Part shown: positions 6,070 through 14,456 of the stretch, piece after piece
Position numbering within the stretch: the stretch's first letter is position 1
Layout: each line of letters opens with the position of its first letter
Origin: CALOBA01 sp942491465
GTDB taxonomy: Bacteria > Pseudomonadota > Gammaproteobacteria > Chromatiales > Chromatiaceae
NCBI GenBank assembly: GCA_942491465.1
Contig: CALOBA010000071.1
Span: 124,001 to 188,000, forward strand
Length of the DNA stretch: 64,000 nt
Direction of reading: 5' to 3'
Made by a program: the position numbers and the translations under genes
Notes under the pieces: generated by a model
What the model saw: the letters and a program-made list of their open reading frames with translations, nothing else
The model's database searches: none
Told to the model about the DNA's origin: nothing

Positions 6070-6116
6070 GAGGGTGCCTCTTGAGTGCTTGAGTGGGTTT
6101 AGGGGCGGCTAACGGA

Positions 6117-6290
6117 TCAGCCGGCCATAAAGTTGTACTTGGCGCTGCCCAGCACGACGGAGTGCACGGCCAGAGCGACGAGGAGGACGGTGATCAGGAT
6201 CGGGATCAGCCAGATCGCCGGATCAACGATGGTCCATACCTTCCAGTCGTCTTCCGGGTTCTTCGGGCGGGCGATTTTTTGTTCGGCCAT
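6117..6290 (-). CDS. pucA: LH2 antenna alpha subunit, Phe-Met (B820-like) type
   Basis: A 57-residue alpha apoprotein closely similar to the gene at 5676. It has Lys for Gln at position 5, Ile for Met in the early helix, and Phe54-Met55 in the position of the B850 Tyr-Trp pair. His43 is the BChl ligand. Met instead of Leu after Phe is also unable to hydrogen-bond the pigment, so a blue-shifted spectrum is expected. Confidence 0.92.
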   Translation of the reverse strand: MAEQKIARPKNPEDDWKVWTIVDPAIWLIPILITVLLVALAVHSVVLGSAKYNFMAG

Positions 6291-6376
6291 GGTGTTGCTC
6301 TCTTGTGTTGGGGGATGTTCGGGCTTGGTCCGCGCGGGACGAAGCTGCCGGGGTATTGGCTAGTAAGACCGAGGTC

Positions 6377-6499
6377 TTAGAACCAGGGCTTCCAGGCCAG
6401 CACCAGGAAGTGGGCGACGGCGGCGATGCCGACGAATGCGGTGTAGGTGATCTTCCACTGTTCGTGGAATTCTTTGGCCTGCTGTTCGTTCATTGCCAT
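6377..6499 (-). CDS. pucB: LH2 antenna beta subunit, minus-strand copy b
   Basis: A 40-residue beta, M-A-M-N-E-Q-Q-A-K-E, differing from copies c and d mainly at Met3-Asn4 and in W-K-I-T-Y-T. His12 and His30 are kept. A second in-frame ATG six bases upstream (6505 region) is less likely than 6499, which aligns with its paralogues. It pairs with the alpha at 6117. Confidence 0.92.
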   Translation of the reverse strand: MAMNEQQAKEFHEQWKITYTAFVGIAAVAHFLVLAWKPWF

Positions 6500-6595
6500 G
6501 GGTATCTCCGGTGGTTGGAGTGGGGTGTCACGATGCCGCGGCGGCGCGATGTGCGGGCGCGTTACGGCGGTGACGGACGGATGACTCGTCGGTGC

Positions 6596-6820
6596 CTACT
6601 CGGCGGGTGCGGCGGCGGGGGCGGCCGGGGGCGCAGCCTCGACCACCTCGTCGGCGGCCATGAAGTTGTACTTGTCGCTGCCGAGGACGAAGCTGTGCAC
6701 GGCGAGGGCGATCAACAGAACGGTGACGAGGATCGGGATCAGCCAGATCTTCGGCTCGACGACCATCCAGATGCGGTGATCACTCTCGGAGGGTTTGTAA
6801 TCCAGGACTTTTTGATACAT
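6596..6820 (-). CDS. pucA: LH2 antenna alpha subunit, Phe-Met type with long tail
   Basis: A 74-residue alpha apoprotein, M-Y-Q-K-V-L-D-Y-K-P-S-E-S-D, ligand His42 (A-V-H-S-F), then S-D-K-Y-N-F-M-A-A and an Ala/Pro/Glu tail of about 18 residues. Phe53-Met54 replaces Tyr-Trp. It is the first alpha of its operon and, like the first alpha of the plus-strand unit, carries the tail. So tail and promoter-proximal position go together in both spectral types. Confidence 0.93.
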   Translation of the reverse strand: MYQKVLDYKPSESDHRIWMVVEPKIWLIPILVTVLLIALAVHSFVLGSDKYNFMAADEVVEAAPPAAPAAAPAE

Positions 6821-6851
6821 GAAGTTGACCTCGTTGGGGTTGGTGGGGCCC

Positions 6852-6995
6852 TTAGAACCAGGGCTTCCAGGCGATGACCAAGATGTGCGCGACGGCGGCG
6901 ATGCCGGCGAAGGCGGTATAGGTCACCTTGAACTGCTCATGAAACTCTTTGGCCTGTTCGGGGCTGAGGCCCGAGAGGCTGGTCGGTGCTGCCAT
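6852..6995 (-). CDS. pucB: LH2 antenna beta subunit, minus-strand copy a
   Basis: A 47-residue beta, first gene of the minus-strand operon. Its N-terminus (M-A-A-P-T-S-L-S-G-L) is the same as the first beta of the plus-strand unit, with Ser-Pro for Thr-Pro at 11-12, Val24 in F-K-V-T-Y and V-I-A-W near the end. His19 and His37 are kept. The leader before it is about 290 nt because a 99-bp mobile element is inserted in it. A G/A-rich ribosome site (TCGGAGAG) precedes the ATG. Confidence 0.94.
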   Translation of the reverse strand: MAAPTSLSGLSPEQAKEFHEQFKVTYTAFAGIAAVAHILVIAWKPWF

Positions 6996-7080
6996 TGGTG
7001 GCTCTCCGAAGGTTGATGGCACGCTTGCGCGCCGTTGCGGCCGGTCTTTGGCCGCCGTGATTATCTGGTTCTTGCCCTTA

Positions 7081-7179
7081 GGATCGGTTCAGAAACAAGT
7101 GGCACAGACGCCCGCTAGCTGGACCTTTTGATTGGCCGTTTCGTGGTTGCATCTGAACCACTTGTTTCTGAACCTTGAC
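7081..7179. mobile_element. 99-bp MITE-like element, copy 1, in LH2 leader
   Basis: Starts GGATCGGTTCAGAAACAAG and ends with the inverse, CTTGTTTCTGAACCTTGAC. TTA direct repeats flank it at 7078-7080 and 7180-7182. The subterminal inverted repeat of about 26 bp lets it fold into a long hairpin. It lies between the promoter near 7300 and the beta gene start at 6995, so it is transcribed in the LH2 leader. Confidence 0.85.
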
Positions 7180-7284
7180 TTAGCTGCTGCCAACACCGAT
7201 CGGACTGTGCGTGTCTTGTCGCGCTCAACCCTCTACACCGCTGGAGGTCAGTAGATATCCTGATCTAGCTAGGCTCTGTTGCTG

Positions 7285-7328
7285 TGTCATTCTAGTCTGA
7301 CATACGATCATGTCAAGCAAGATTTACA
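7285..7328 (-). promoter_or_regulatory. Minus-strand LH2 promoter with two PpsR/CrtJ boxes
   Basis: TGT-N12-ACA at 7285-7302 and 7311-7328, again exactly 8 bp apart. Read on the minus strand: -35 TTGACA (7316-7311), 16-bp spacer, -10 TAGAAT (7294-7289). The boxes cover -35 and -10 exactly as in the three plus-strand promoters, though the sequence between them is different. So both spectral types of LH2 should respond to the same repressor. Confidence 0.86.
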
Positions 7329-7852
7329 GTTTTTTGGGGGGCAGCTACGTTCCCGTTGCGCGGATTGCCCCAGGGTCGTCTCGGGCCGTTCAACTGCTCT
7401 CTCTAGGTTCAACGCGGGCCGTTTCCGCACCCCGGATCGGCGCGGTCCGGCATCCGTTGTCACGGATGCTTACTCAGTAGTGGTACGCAGTGATTAGGGC
7501 AGGTTTCGCTGAGGGGCAGCCGGCGAGCGCGGCCTGCGGGGCCTTCGGGTCAGGGCGGTTGCCGCTGCTGGGAGGGCCTTGACTGACGTGGCCGTCAATC
7601 GGTGGGCTCGGCTTGCGCGGCAAGGGCGCGCGCAGGCTCAGGGCCGGTGTCGATGAACGATGCCCGAGGGGAGGGGAGGGGTCGTGGGGGGCGCCGTGGC
7701 GGCGCGGATGCGTTGCGCGCTAGGCTGCGCGCTTCAGGCGCTTGCTGCGACGCAGGAGGGCGCTGAAGGCCCTGTGGGCGCCGCCGCCGACCGCCCCGGG
7801 GAGAGGTCGGCCGGCGAAGGTGTAAGGTTGCTGGCAGGCTTGAGGAGGCGGA
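7329..7852. other. Intergenic region between LH2 promoter and bchP
   Basis: GC-rich stretch of about 520 bp. I see no convincing gene, promoter or strong hairpin here. Short open frames exist but have the composition of random GC-rich sequence. Confidence 0.5.
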
Positions 7853-9103
7853 TCAGGGGCGACGGTCAGCGGTACCTTCGGCCTTGCCCTTCCAGGGCGA
7901 GACCACGCCGATCAGATGCGCCATGTCCTTGAAGAAGATCCGCATGTGGGCGGCGGGCTTGGCCTTGACCAGGCGCTTGTGCATGTAGGCCTCCCAGGTC
8001 AGCTCCTGAATGTCCGGGTCGTCGCAGAGGCTGACGAAGCGCTCGCGGCGCTTGTCGCTCTTGTACCAGAACCGCTGCATGATGCCGAGGATCCAGAACA
8101 CGCGGCCATGGGCCTTCATGAAGCGCTTGCGCGCCTTCGCCAGCTCCTTGGGGTTGCCGGTGGCCAGCAGCCCCTCCACCGCATCGCCGGCGAGCCGGCC
8201 GCCGACCATGGCGTAGTAGATGCCCTCGCCGGAGGCCGGGGCGACGACGCCGGCGGCATCGCCGGCAAGGACGACGTCGCGGTCGTTGTCCCACTTGCCG
8301 AGCGGGTGCAGCGGGATGGGTGCGCCCTCGCGGCGCAGGGTCTCGCACTGATCGAGGCCGGTGGTCTTGCGCAGATCGGCAACGGCATCGCGCAGCGAGA
8401 AGCCCTTCAGCTCGGTACCGACGCCGATGCTGGTGGTGTCGCCATGGGGGAAGATCCAGGCATAGAAGTCCGGCGAGAGCTTGCCTTGGTAGTAGACGTC
8501 GCAACGGGCCGGGTCAAAGTCGCTCGCCGCGCTGGCGGCGCCGGGCGCCGGCGAGCGGACGATCTCGTGGTAGGCGGCCACATGCGGCAGCTCCTTGGCG
8601 CCGGGGATGCAGTCCTTGGCCACCGACGACATGGCCCCGTCGGCACCGATGACGGCCCTGGCGCGGACCTGCTCGATGACGTTGCGGTCATCGGCCTCGG
8701 CGGGGTTGAATCTGATGATGGCGGTGCCGTCGGTGTCGCGCTCGAGCCCCTTGTAGCTGCCGTTGCGGCGCTCGGCCCCGGCGTCGGCGGCGCGCTCGCG
8801 CAGCCACTCGTCGAAGGGCTCACGGTCGACCATGCCGACATAGCCGCCGTTGATGGGCATGTCCACATGGCGATCGCTGGGGGCGACCATCCGCGCCGAG
8901 TTGATCTTGGAGACGATCATCTCGTCGGGGATATCGAACTCCTCGATGGCCTTGGGTGGGATTGCGCCGCCACAGGGCTTGATCCGGCCCGGGCGGTCGA
9001 TGAGCAGGACCTTGCGCCCGCGGCGGGCGAGATCGGTGGCCGCGGTGGCACCGGCGGGGCCGCCGCCGATGACAACGCAATCGTAGGTTTCGAGGTTGGG
9101 CAT
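7853..9103 (-). CDS. bchP: Geranylgeranyl reductase BchP
   Basis: A 416-residue flavoprotein that reduces three double bonds of the geranylgeranyl tail to give phytyl-bacteriochlorophyll, using NADPH. The N-terminal FAD-binding motif V-V-I-G-G-G-P-A-G-A-T-A-A-T is followed by a Rossmann strand ending L-I-D-R-P. A second FAD motif is A-G-D-A-A-G-V-V-A-P-A-S-G-E-G-I-Y-Y near residue 285. Length and C-terminal basic region fit BchP. It lies 245 bp downstream of bchG, the enzyme acting just before it, on the same strand. Confidence 0.95.
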   Translation of the reverse strand: MPNLETYDCVVIGGGPAGATAATDLARRGRKVLLIDRPGRIKPCGGAIPPKAIEEFDIPDEMIVSKINSARMVAPSDRHVDMPINGGYVGMVDREPFDEWLRERAADAGAERRNGSYKGLERDTDGTAIIRFNPAEADDRNVIEQVRARAVIGADGAMSSVAKDCIPGAKELPHVAAYHEIVRSPAPGAASAASDFDPARCDVYYQGKLSPDFYAWIFPHGDTTSIGVGTELKGFSLRDAVADLRKTTGLDQCETLRREGAPIPLHPLGKWDNDRDVVLAGDAAGVVAPASGEGIYYAMVGGRLAGDAVEGLLATGNPKELAKARKRFMKAHGRVFWILGIMQRFWYKSDKRRERFVSLCDDPDIQELTWEAYMHKRLVKAKPAAHMRIFFKDMAHLIGVVSPWKGKAEGTADRRP

Positions 9104-9347
9104 GGTCGCACCCTCAAGGGCATGGTAGTGGATGGCTCGCGCCGGATCCCGGTTGGCCGGCGCGGTGGGTAGCTTGGTGGCTTCGGTATCGGTATCGGGT
9201 CGCTATCGCTATGGATCACATCGAGAAATCTGTCCAAGCGCAAGTCTTCCTTCGCGCCTTCGCGCCTTCGCGCGAGACTCATGAAATATCCCGGCCAGGC
9301 CCCGCCGAGCCCGGCTCGTCGGCGCCGCGGCTGCCGAGTCGCGATGA

Positions 9348-10259
9348 TCACCCGGCAATCATCGGCCGCAGCGCGAACGCGGCGACCATCATGCCGCTGA
9401 CCGACAGCGGCACGCCAAAGCCGCTGAGCCAGGTGGCGCGGCCGATGGGGTCCTTCAGGAACCGGACCATCAGCATCAGCTGGCCGACCACGAGCCCGAG
9501 GATGACCATGGCATGGATCGGCTGGTCCCAGCCGAGCAGCAGGCCGATGACGATGAGCTGCGGGGCGATCATGATCTCGCAGGCGATGCGCGCGGCGCCG
9601 TCGGCACCGAGCTGGACCGGCAGCGAGCGCACGCCCATGCGTTGGTCGCCTTCGATCGCCTTGAAGTCGTTCAGGGTCATGATGCCGTGGGCGCCGAAGC
9701 TGTACAGCGCGGCCAACAGCAGGATGCGCCAGTCGGGCATGGCGCCGCCGAGCATGACCGCGGCGCCGGTGATCCAGGCGATGCCCTCGTAGGCGATGGC
9801 TGCGGCGCCGTTGCCCCACCAGCCGTTTTGTTTCAGGCGCAGCGGCGGGGCGCTGTAGATCCAGGCGAGCACCAGGCCGACCAGCGTGGCGCCGACCACC
9901 CAGTCGCCGAGCAATGCGGCGAGGCCGAGGGAGGCCAGGCTCCAGAGGATGGCCAGGTACAGTCCCCAGCGGCCGGGGATGCGGCCCGAGGGGATCGGCC
10001 GGTTCGGCTCGTTGATGGCGTCCACGTGCCGATCGTACCAGTCGTTGACCACTTGGCTGGTCGCACACAGCAACGGCCCGGCGAGGATGATGCCGGCGAT
10101 GACCAGTAGCCACTGTGCGACGACCGGCTGGCCGGAGGAGACCACGCCGCAGCTGAAGGCCCACATGGGCGGGAACCAGGTGATGGGGTGGGTGACCTCC
10201 AGCATCACCTTCGGCGAGGGAAAACGCGGCGCGTTGGCCGGTGTGACCATGTCCGTCAT
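9348..10259 (-). CDS. bchG: Bacteriochlorophyll synthase BchG
   Basis: A 303-residue UbiA-type prenyltransferase that joins geranylgeranyl diphosphate to bacteriochlorophyllide. The Asp-rich prenyl-diphosphate sites are visible: N-D-W-Y-D-R-H-V-D-A-I-N-E-P (first, near residue 77) and N-D-F-K-A-I-E-G-D (second, near 201). About eight hydrophobic helices follow. The start at 10259 (M-T-D-M-V-T-P) was chosen over longer frames, because upstream sequence is low-complexity and not BchG-like. bchP follows and ppsR precedes on the same strand. Confidence 0.94.
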   Translation of the reverse strand: MTDMVTPANAPRFPSPKVMLEVTHPITWFPPMWAFSCGVVSSGQPVVAQWLLVIAGIILAGPLLCATSQVVNDWYDRHVDAINEPNRPIPSGRIPGRWGLYLAILWSLASLGLAALLGDWVVGATLVGLVLAWIYSAPPLRLKQNGWWGNGAAAIAYEGIAWITGAAVMLGGAMPDWRILLLAALYSFGAHGIMTLNDFKAIEGDQRMGVRSLPVQLGADGAARIACEIMIAPQLIVIGLLLGWDQPIHAMVILGLVVGQLMLMVRFLKDPIGRATWLSGFGVPLSVSGMMVAAFALRPMIAG

Positions 10260-10453
10260 GTGCTCTGCTTCGTCAATCTCGATACTTAAGGGGTGGTGCC
10301 CGGGCCGAGGTTGTCGATGCGGGGCAGCGGGGGCTGCGCCGGTCATCGCGCCCCTGCGGGACCTGATGGCGTCAAAGCGCAGGGAGTCTAACGCAATCGC
10401 CGTGCTCGGGATGGGGCACGGGCGGAGAATCTGATCCGGGTCAACGCCTTTGC

Positions 10454-11884
10454 TCAGCCGCTGCCGCTGTCGTCGCCGGTGGGGGCGTCGCTGAGTCCGT
10501 AACGGCGCAGCTTGACGTACAGGCTCTGGCGGCTGAGCCCCAGCAGCTCCGCGGCGGATGCGCGGTTGTCGCCGGTCAGCTCCAGCGCGGCCTCGATGCA
10601 CAGGCGCTCGATCAGGTCGGTGGACTCGCGCACCACCTCCTTCAGCGGGACCCGACCCACCAGCTCGGTCAGCTGCTCCAGCGATCGTGGCAGCGAGCGA
10701 CCCGGCTGGGCCGCCGGCGACACCCGGCGGTCGACGTTGCGGACGATGAAGCCGTAGCTCGGCCGTTCGCCCGGATCGATGCCGACGGCGGAGATCTCGA
10801 CCTCGGTGGACGAGCCGTACTCGCTGCGGATGCTGGTGGCAAACAGGCGCACGGCCCCGTGCTGGCGCAGGTTCGCGATCAGGACGTTGAGATCGACGCC
10901 GGGCCGGCCGAGCCAGCGGTCGAGGGACTCCCCGCGCAGTTGCTCCTCGGTGGAAAGCTGGGTCATCTCGACGAAGGCGGCGTTCGCGCTGAGTATGCTG
11001 CCGTTGGGGCTGGTGATGACGATGCCGTCCGGGGCATGCTCCATCACTTGGGTGAGCCTGGACTTCGGCTCGGTCAGCGGTCGTGCATCGCTGGGGTTGG
11101 CGGCCACTGTCAACCGAATCAGTAGCAGCGTTGCGTTGTCCTGGCGCACTGGGGCGGCGAACACGGTCAGCTCGCCGGAGCCGTCGCCGAGCCGCGCCCG
11201 CGCCTCGGCGGCGCGACCGGATGAGCGCACGCCGGCAAACAGCTGCTGGATCGCCTCGGTGCCGGTCTTGTCGAAGACCTCCGGCATGGTCTTGCCCACC
11301 AAGCGGCGGGCATCGGTGCCCAGCAGCTTGGCCGAGGCCGGGTTGACTTCCACCACCTTGTTGGTCGTCGGGTCCAGAACCATCACCGCCTCGCCGCAGC
11401 CGCGGAACAAGAGTCGGTAGCGGGTCTCCAGCTGGCGCAGACGCCAGTAGTCGCGCTCAAGCGACTGCTGGGCATCGACCAGGCGTTGTTGCAGCGCGGC
11501 CATCCCCTGCAGGTTGCGTCCGGCAGCGACCAGCTTGCCCTCGCTGCCGAGGCGCACGGCGCAGTAGCGCACCGGCATGGAATCGCCGTTGCGGGCGATG
11601 TGATCGACCTGGTGCCAGATTGGTGACTGCTCCGGCACCAGCGCCTCGGCCAGCAGCACATCGACGTTGGCGCGACTGTCGGGGGTGACCGTATCGCTCC
11701 AATGTTGGCCGATCCAGCCCTCGTCGACTTGGGACGCGAGCTCGTCGTTGTTGAACGCGAGGTCGCTGATCAGGCCCGTAGGGTCCATGATCAGCGCGAT
11801 ATCCGAGCAGGTCGCGATCAGCGCGGCGGCGGCCTCGGTGTTGAGGCGGCCCAAATAGTGTTCCGGCGCGTTGAAGGGCTTCAC
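10454..11884 (-). CDS. ppsR: Photosynthesis gene repressor PpsR/CrtJ
   Basis: A 476-residue transcription factor that represses bch, crt and puc genes under oxidising or high-light conditions by binding TGT-N12-ACA pairs. PAS domains cover about residues 15-130, 145-260 and 275-390, with a predicted coiled linker (Q-Q-R-L-V-D-A-Q-Q-S-L-E-R-D-Y-W). The C-terminal Fis-type helix-turn-helix reads A-S-A-A-E-L-L-G-L-S-R-Q-S-L-Y-V-K-L-R-R-Y. Cys429 (E-R-L-C-I-E) lies at the start of the DNA-binding domain, like the redox-active Cys of CrtJ. GTG at 11884 with A-A-G-G-G-A upstream is the likely start. Its predicted targets flank LH2 genes 3-8 kb away. Confidence 0.94.
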   Translation of the reverse strand: MKPFNAPEHYLGRLNTEAAAALIATCSDIALIMDPTGLISDLAFNNDELASQVDEGWIGQHWSDTVTPDSRANVDVLLAEALVPEQSPIWHQVDHIARNGDSMPVRYCAVRLGSEGKLVAAGRNLQGMAALQQRLVDAQQSLERDYWRLRQLETRYRLLFRGCGEAVMVLDPTTNKVVEVNPASAKLLGTDARRLVGKTMPEVFDKTGTEAIQQLFAGVRSSGRAAEARARLGDGSGELTVFAAPVRQDNATLLLIRLTVAANPSDARPLTEPKSRLTQVMEHAPDGIVITSPNGSILSANAAFVEMTQLSTEEQLRGESLDRWLGRPGVDLNVLIANLRQHGAVRLFATSIRSEYGSSTEVEISAVGIDPGERPSYGFIVRNVDRRVSPAAQPGRSLPRSLEQLTELVGRVPLKEVVRESTDLIERLCIEAALELTGDNRASAAELLGLSRQSLYVKLRRYGLSDAPTGDDSGSG

Positions 11885-12426
11885 CTGGCTCGAGTCCCTT
11901 GATTGCTGTAGGGGGTGTCGGGCGGTGGGCGCAGCGCAAGTGGCGCCGTCGGCCGCAGGCCTGCAGCCCGACTCAATGTGGATGCCGTTCTCCGGCGCGA
12001 GCGCTCGGGGCTGGACGGACAGGGCAGCGGCATCGCGGGCGCGGCCCGGCGATTGCGGTGGTCTATCGGCCGGCAAAGGGCAGGCGTCACAGCGGCGCTC
12101 GCGTGCCCGAGGGGCAGGCGAACGGACGCGGCCGCGGGCGTCCGGGACACCGGCACGTGCTCTCTGATCCCGCCTCGCGGATGTCGGTCGCAATCCGAAT
12201 GCATGGGCTCCCCGTCTAACGCCGCGCTCCGGTCGGCGGCCGTCCAACAAGACGGCCGGCACCGGTGATCTTGCCCCGCGATCGCTATGGCGGATTGCAC
12301 CGAGATCGGCACCGGGTATCATCAACGACGATACCGGGTCATGCGGAGCGTGTGCGAACGGCAATAGCGCACCCGCTCCCCGACGGGCGCGGGGACCATC
12401 TATTAGTTAGACGTCGAGCAGGGGAA
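11885..12426. other. Intergenic region upstream of ppsR
   Basis: About 540 bp of GC-rich sequence between the divergent ppsR and bchF. No gene is supported. It must contain the ppsR promoter, which I could not place with confidence, and no perfect TGT-N12-ACA pair was seen in it. Confidence 0.45.
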
Positions 12427-12483
12427 TGTCAAGTCTTCTTTACGTTAAGCAGAGTTGACATGTTCGGGAATCAGGGCTAGATT
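12427..12483 (+). promoter_or_regulatory. bchF superoperon promoter with imperfect PpsR half-boxes
   Basis: -35 TTGACA at 12455-12460, 17-bp spacer, -10 TAGATT at 12478-12483. Upstream are two one-mismatch PpsR-like motifs that overlap by 2 bp: TGT-N12-ACG at 12427-12444 and CGT-N12-ACA at 12443-12460. Together they form a TGTCAA-N22-TTGACA inverted repeat. The promoter is convincing, but PpsR control is weaker here than at the LH2 operators. Confidence 0.6.
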
Positions 12484-12524
12484 TCTCGTCAGTGGCAGAC
12501 TCGGGCAAGTGCGAGAGGAGACTA

Positions 12525-13043
12525 ATGCGTCAGCGCCGTCTGGGGGATGATTTGAATCAACCCCCTCATCAACCGTTGTATACGCCAGAAGAACGCCGTC
12601 GGCGCGACGAGTCCCCTTGGACGCTCGTTCAAGGTATCCTTGCGCCGCTCCAGTTTCTGGTTTTTCTGGTCAGCCTGTATCTGGTGATCCGTTACCTGAT
12701 GACCGGCGCCGGCGAGGCGGCGGCGGCTTGGTCCGTCGTCATCAAGACGCTGGTACTCTACACGATCATGGTCACCGGCTCGATCTGGGAGAAGGTGGTC
12801 TTTGGTAAGTATCTGTTCGCACGGTCTTTCTTTTGGGAAGACGTGTTCAGCATGCTGGTGCTCGCGTTGCATACCCTTTACCTCTACGCCCTCTTTACCG
12901 ATGTGGTCGACGTCCGTAGTCAGATGTACATCGCGCTGGCGGCCTACGCTGCCTACGTGATCAACGCGACCCAGTTTCTGCTCAAGCTGCGCGCGGCGCG
13001 GCTGTCCCAAGCCGCCTCGGTTGCGGCGGAGGCGGCTGAATGA
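12525..13043 (+). CDS. bchF: 3-vinyl bacteriochlorophyllide hydratase BchF
   Basis: A 172-residue membrane enzyme that hydrates the C3 vinyl group to hydroxyethyl during BChl a synthesis. The soluble head P-L-Y-T-P-E-E-R-R-R-R-D-E-S-P-W-T is the family signature, followed by four hydrophobic helices and W-E-K-V-V-F-G-K-Y-L-F-A-R-S-F-F-W-E-D between helices 2 and 3. The ATG at 12525, next to AGGAGA, is preferred to a GTG at 12492. It is first in the superoperon, and its stop overlaps the bchN start (ATGA). Confidence 0.95.
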   Translation: MRQRRLGDDLNQPPHQPLYTPEERRRRDESPWTLVQGILAPLQFLVFLVSLYLVIRYLMTGAGEAAAAWSVVIKTLVLYTIMVTGSIWEKVVFGKYLFARSFFWEDVFSMLVLALHTLYLYALFTDVVDVRSQMYIALAAYAAYVINATQFLLKLRAARLSQAASVAAEAAE

Positions 13044-14332
13044 AGTCGGCGGTGACCGATCAGGCCCTCGCGCCCAGTGCAGCTGCCTGCGCCGTCGCCC
13101 CGCAGATTCACCACGAGAACGGCCAGCGCCAGGCATTCTGCGGGCTCGCCGGTATCGTCTGGCTGCACCGCAAGATTCAGGACTCGTTCTTTCTCGTCGT
13201 CGGCTCCCGCACCTGCGCCCATCTGCTGCAGTCCGCCGCCGGCGTCATGATCTTCGCCGAGCCGCGCTTCGCTACGGCCGTGCTCAACGAGCGCGACTTG
13301 GCCGGGCTCGCCGACTGCAACGACGAGCTCGACCGTGTCGTCAACGAGCTGCTCGAGCGTCGACCCGACATCGGCACCCTGTTCCTGGTCGCCACCTGCC
13401 CGTCGGAGGTCATCAAGCTCGACTTGGACAAGGCCGCCGAGCGCCTGGCCGCCGCCCATGCCGGCAAGAAGCGGATCATCGCCTATAGCGGCAGTGGACT
13501 GGATACGACCTTCACCCAAGGCGAGGATACCTGCCTGAGCGCGCTGGTTCCTCAGCTGCCGGCCGGCGATGGCGAGCGGGCACTGCTCGTGGTCGGTACC
13601 CTGGCCGATGTGGTCGAGGATCAGCTGCACCGCCTGCTCGACAAGCTCGGTATCGCCCCGGTGCGCTTCCTGCCGCCGCGCAGCGCGGCCGAGTTGCCTC
13701 CGGTAGGGCCCGGCACGCGGGTGCTGGCGGCGCAGCCGTTCCTCGGCGAGACCGTTGCCGCGCTGACCGAGCGCGGCGCCGAGCTGATCAGCGCCCCCTA
13801 TCCGCTGGGTATCGAGGGCACGCGGGCCTGGCTCGGTGCCGCCGCCGATGCTTGGGGGATCGCCCCGCAGACCGTCGATGAGGTCTGCGCCGCACCGATT
13901 GCTCGTGCCGAGCGCGGGCTGGCCCGCTACAGGGAGCAGCTCCAGGGCAAACGCATCAGCTTCCTGCCCGATTCCATGTTGGAGGTGCCCATCGGTCGAT
14001 TTCTTCACCGCGAATGCGGGGTGGAGCTGATCGAGGTCGGTGTCCCATATCTCGATCGGCGTATGCTGGGTGCCGAGCTCGAACTCCTGCCTGCGGGGGT
14101 ACGCCTAACCGAGGGGCAGGATCTGGACCCTCAGCTTGACCGCCTGCGTGCCGACCGGCCGGACATTACGGTCTGCGGCCTGGGGCTGGCCAATCCGCTG
14201 GAGGCCGAGGGCCTGACGACCAAGTGGTCCATCGAGCTGGTGTTTACGCCGATCCACGGCTTCGACCAGGCCGCCGACCTGGCGGAGCTGTTCGCAAGAC
14301 CACTGAACCGGCGTCGGCGGTTGGCCTTTTGA
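13040..14332 (+). CDS. bchN: Dark protochlorophyllide reductase subunit N
   Basis: A 430-residue NifD-like subunit. With BchB it forms the catalytic tetramer that reduces ring D of protochlorophyllide without light. The three Cys ligands of the bridging 4Fe-4S cluster are at residues 34 (A-F-C-G-L-A-G), 59 (S-R-T-C-A-H) and 120 (V-A-T-C-P-S-E-V). The fourth ligand comes from BchB Asp36. Start overlaps the bchF stop. A 124-bp gap separates it from bchB. Confidence 0.96.
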   Translation: MKSAVTDQALAPSAAACAVAPQIHHENGQRQAFCGLAGIVWLHRKIQDSFFLVVGSRTCAHLLQSAAGVMIFAEPRFATAVLNERDLAGLADCNDELDRVVNELLERRPDIGTLFLVATCPSEVIKLDLDKAAERLAAAHAGKKRIIAYSGSGLDTTFTQGEDTCLSALVPQLPAGDGERALLVVGTLADVVEDQLHRLLDKLGIAPVRFLPPRSAAELPPVGPGTRVLAAQPFLGETVAALTERGAELISAPYPLGIEGTRAWLGAAADAWGIAPQTVDEVCAAPIARAERGLARYREQLQGKRISFLPDSMLEVPIGRFLHRECGVELIEVGVPYLDRRMLGAELELLPAGVRLTEGQDLDPQLDRLRADRPDITVCGLGLANPLEAEGLTTKWSIELVFTPIHGFDQAADLAELFARPLNRRRRLAF

Positions 14333-14456
14333 GCCCGCTGCCCTTCGACGGTCTCCGCGCGGCTCGCAGCCGGGCAGATCGATAGCGAACGACAGAACAA
14401 AGAACATGCGCCTGCATCCACCAAAGACTATGCGCCTGCATTCAGCCGACTAGCCC

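Larger units (their letters stand above)
5507..6376 (-). repeat. 440-bp tandem repeat of the minus-strand LH2 genes
   Basis: The beta gene at 5507-5629 and alpha at 5676-5849 repeat with a 440-bp period at 5947-6069 and 6117-6290. The beta proteins are identical and the DNA nearly so, including intergenic parts. This duplication is independent of the 1360-bp one on the plus strand. Confidence 0.85.

Noticed and set aside
7916..9172. A 418-codon frame antisense to bchP
   Set aside because: Composition is that of a reverse-strand shadow; BchP on the other strand has both FAD motifs.
12427..12460. A full double PpsR operator at bchF
   Set aside because: The two motifs each have one mismatch and overlap instead of being 8 bp apart, so I list the site only as a weak candidate.
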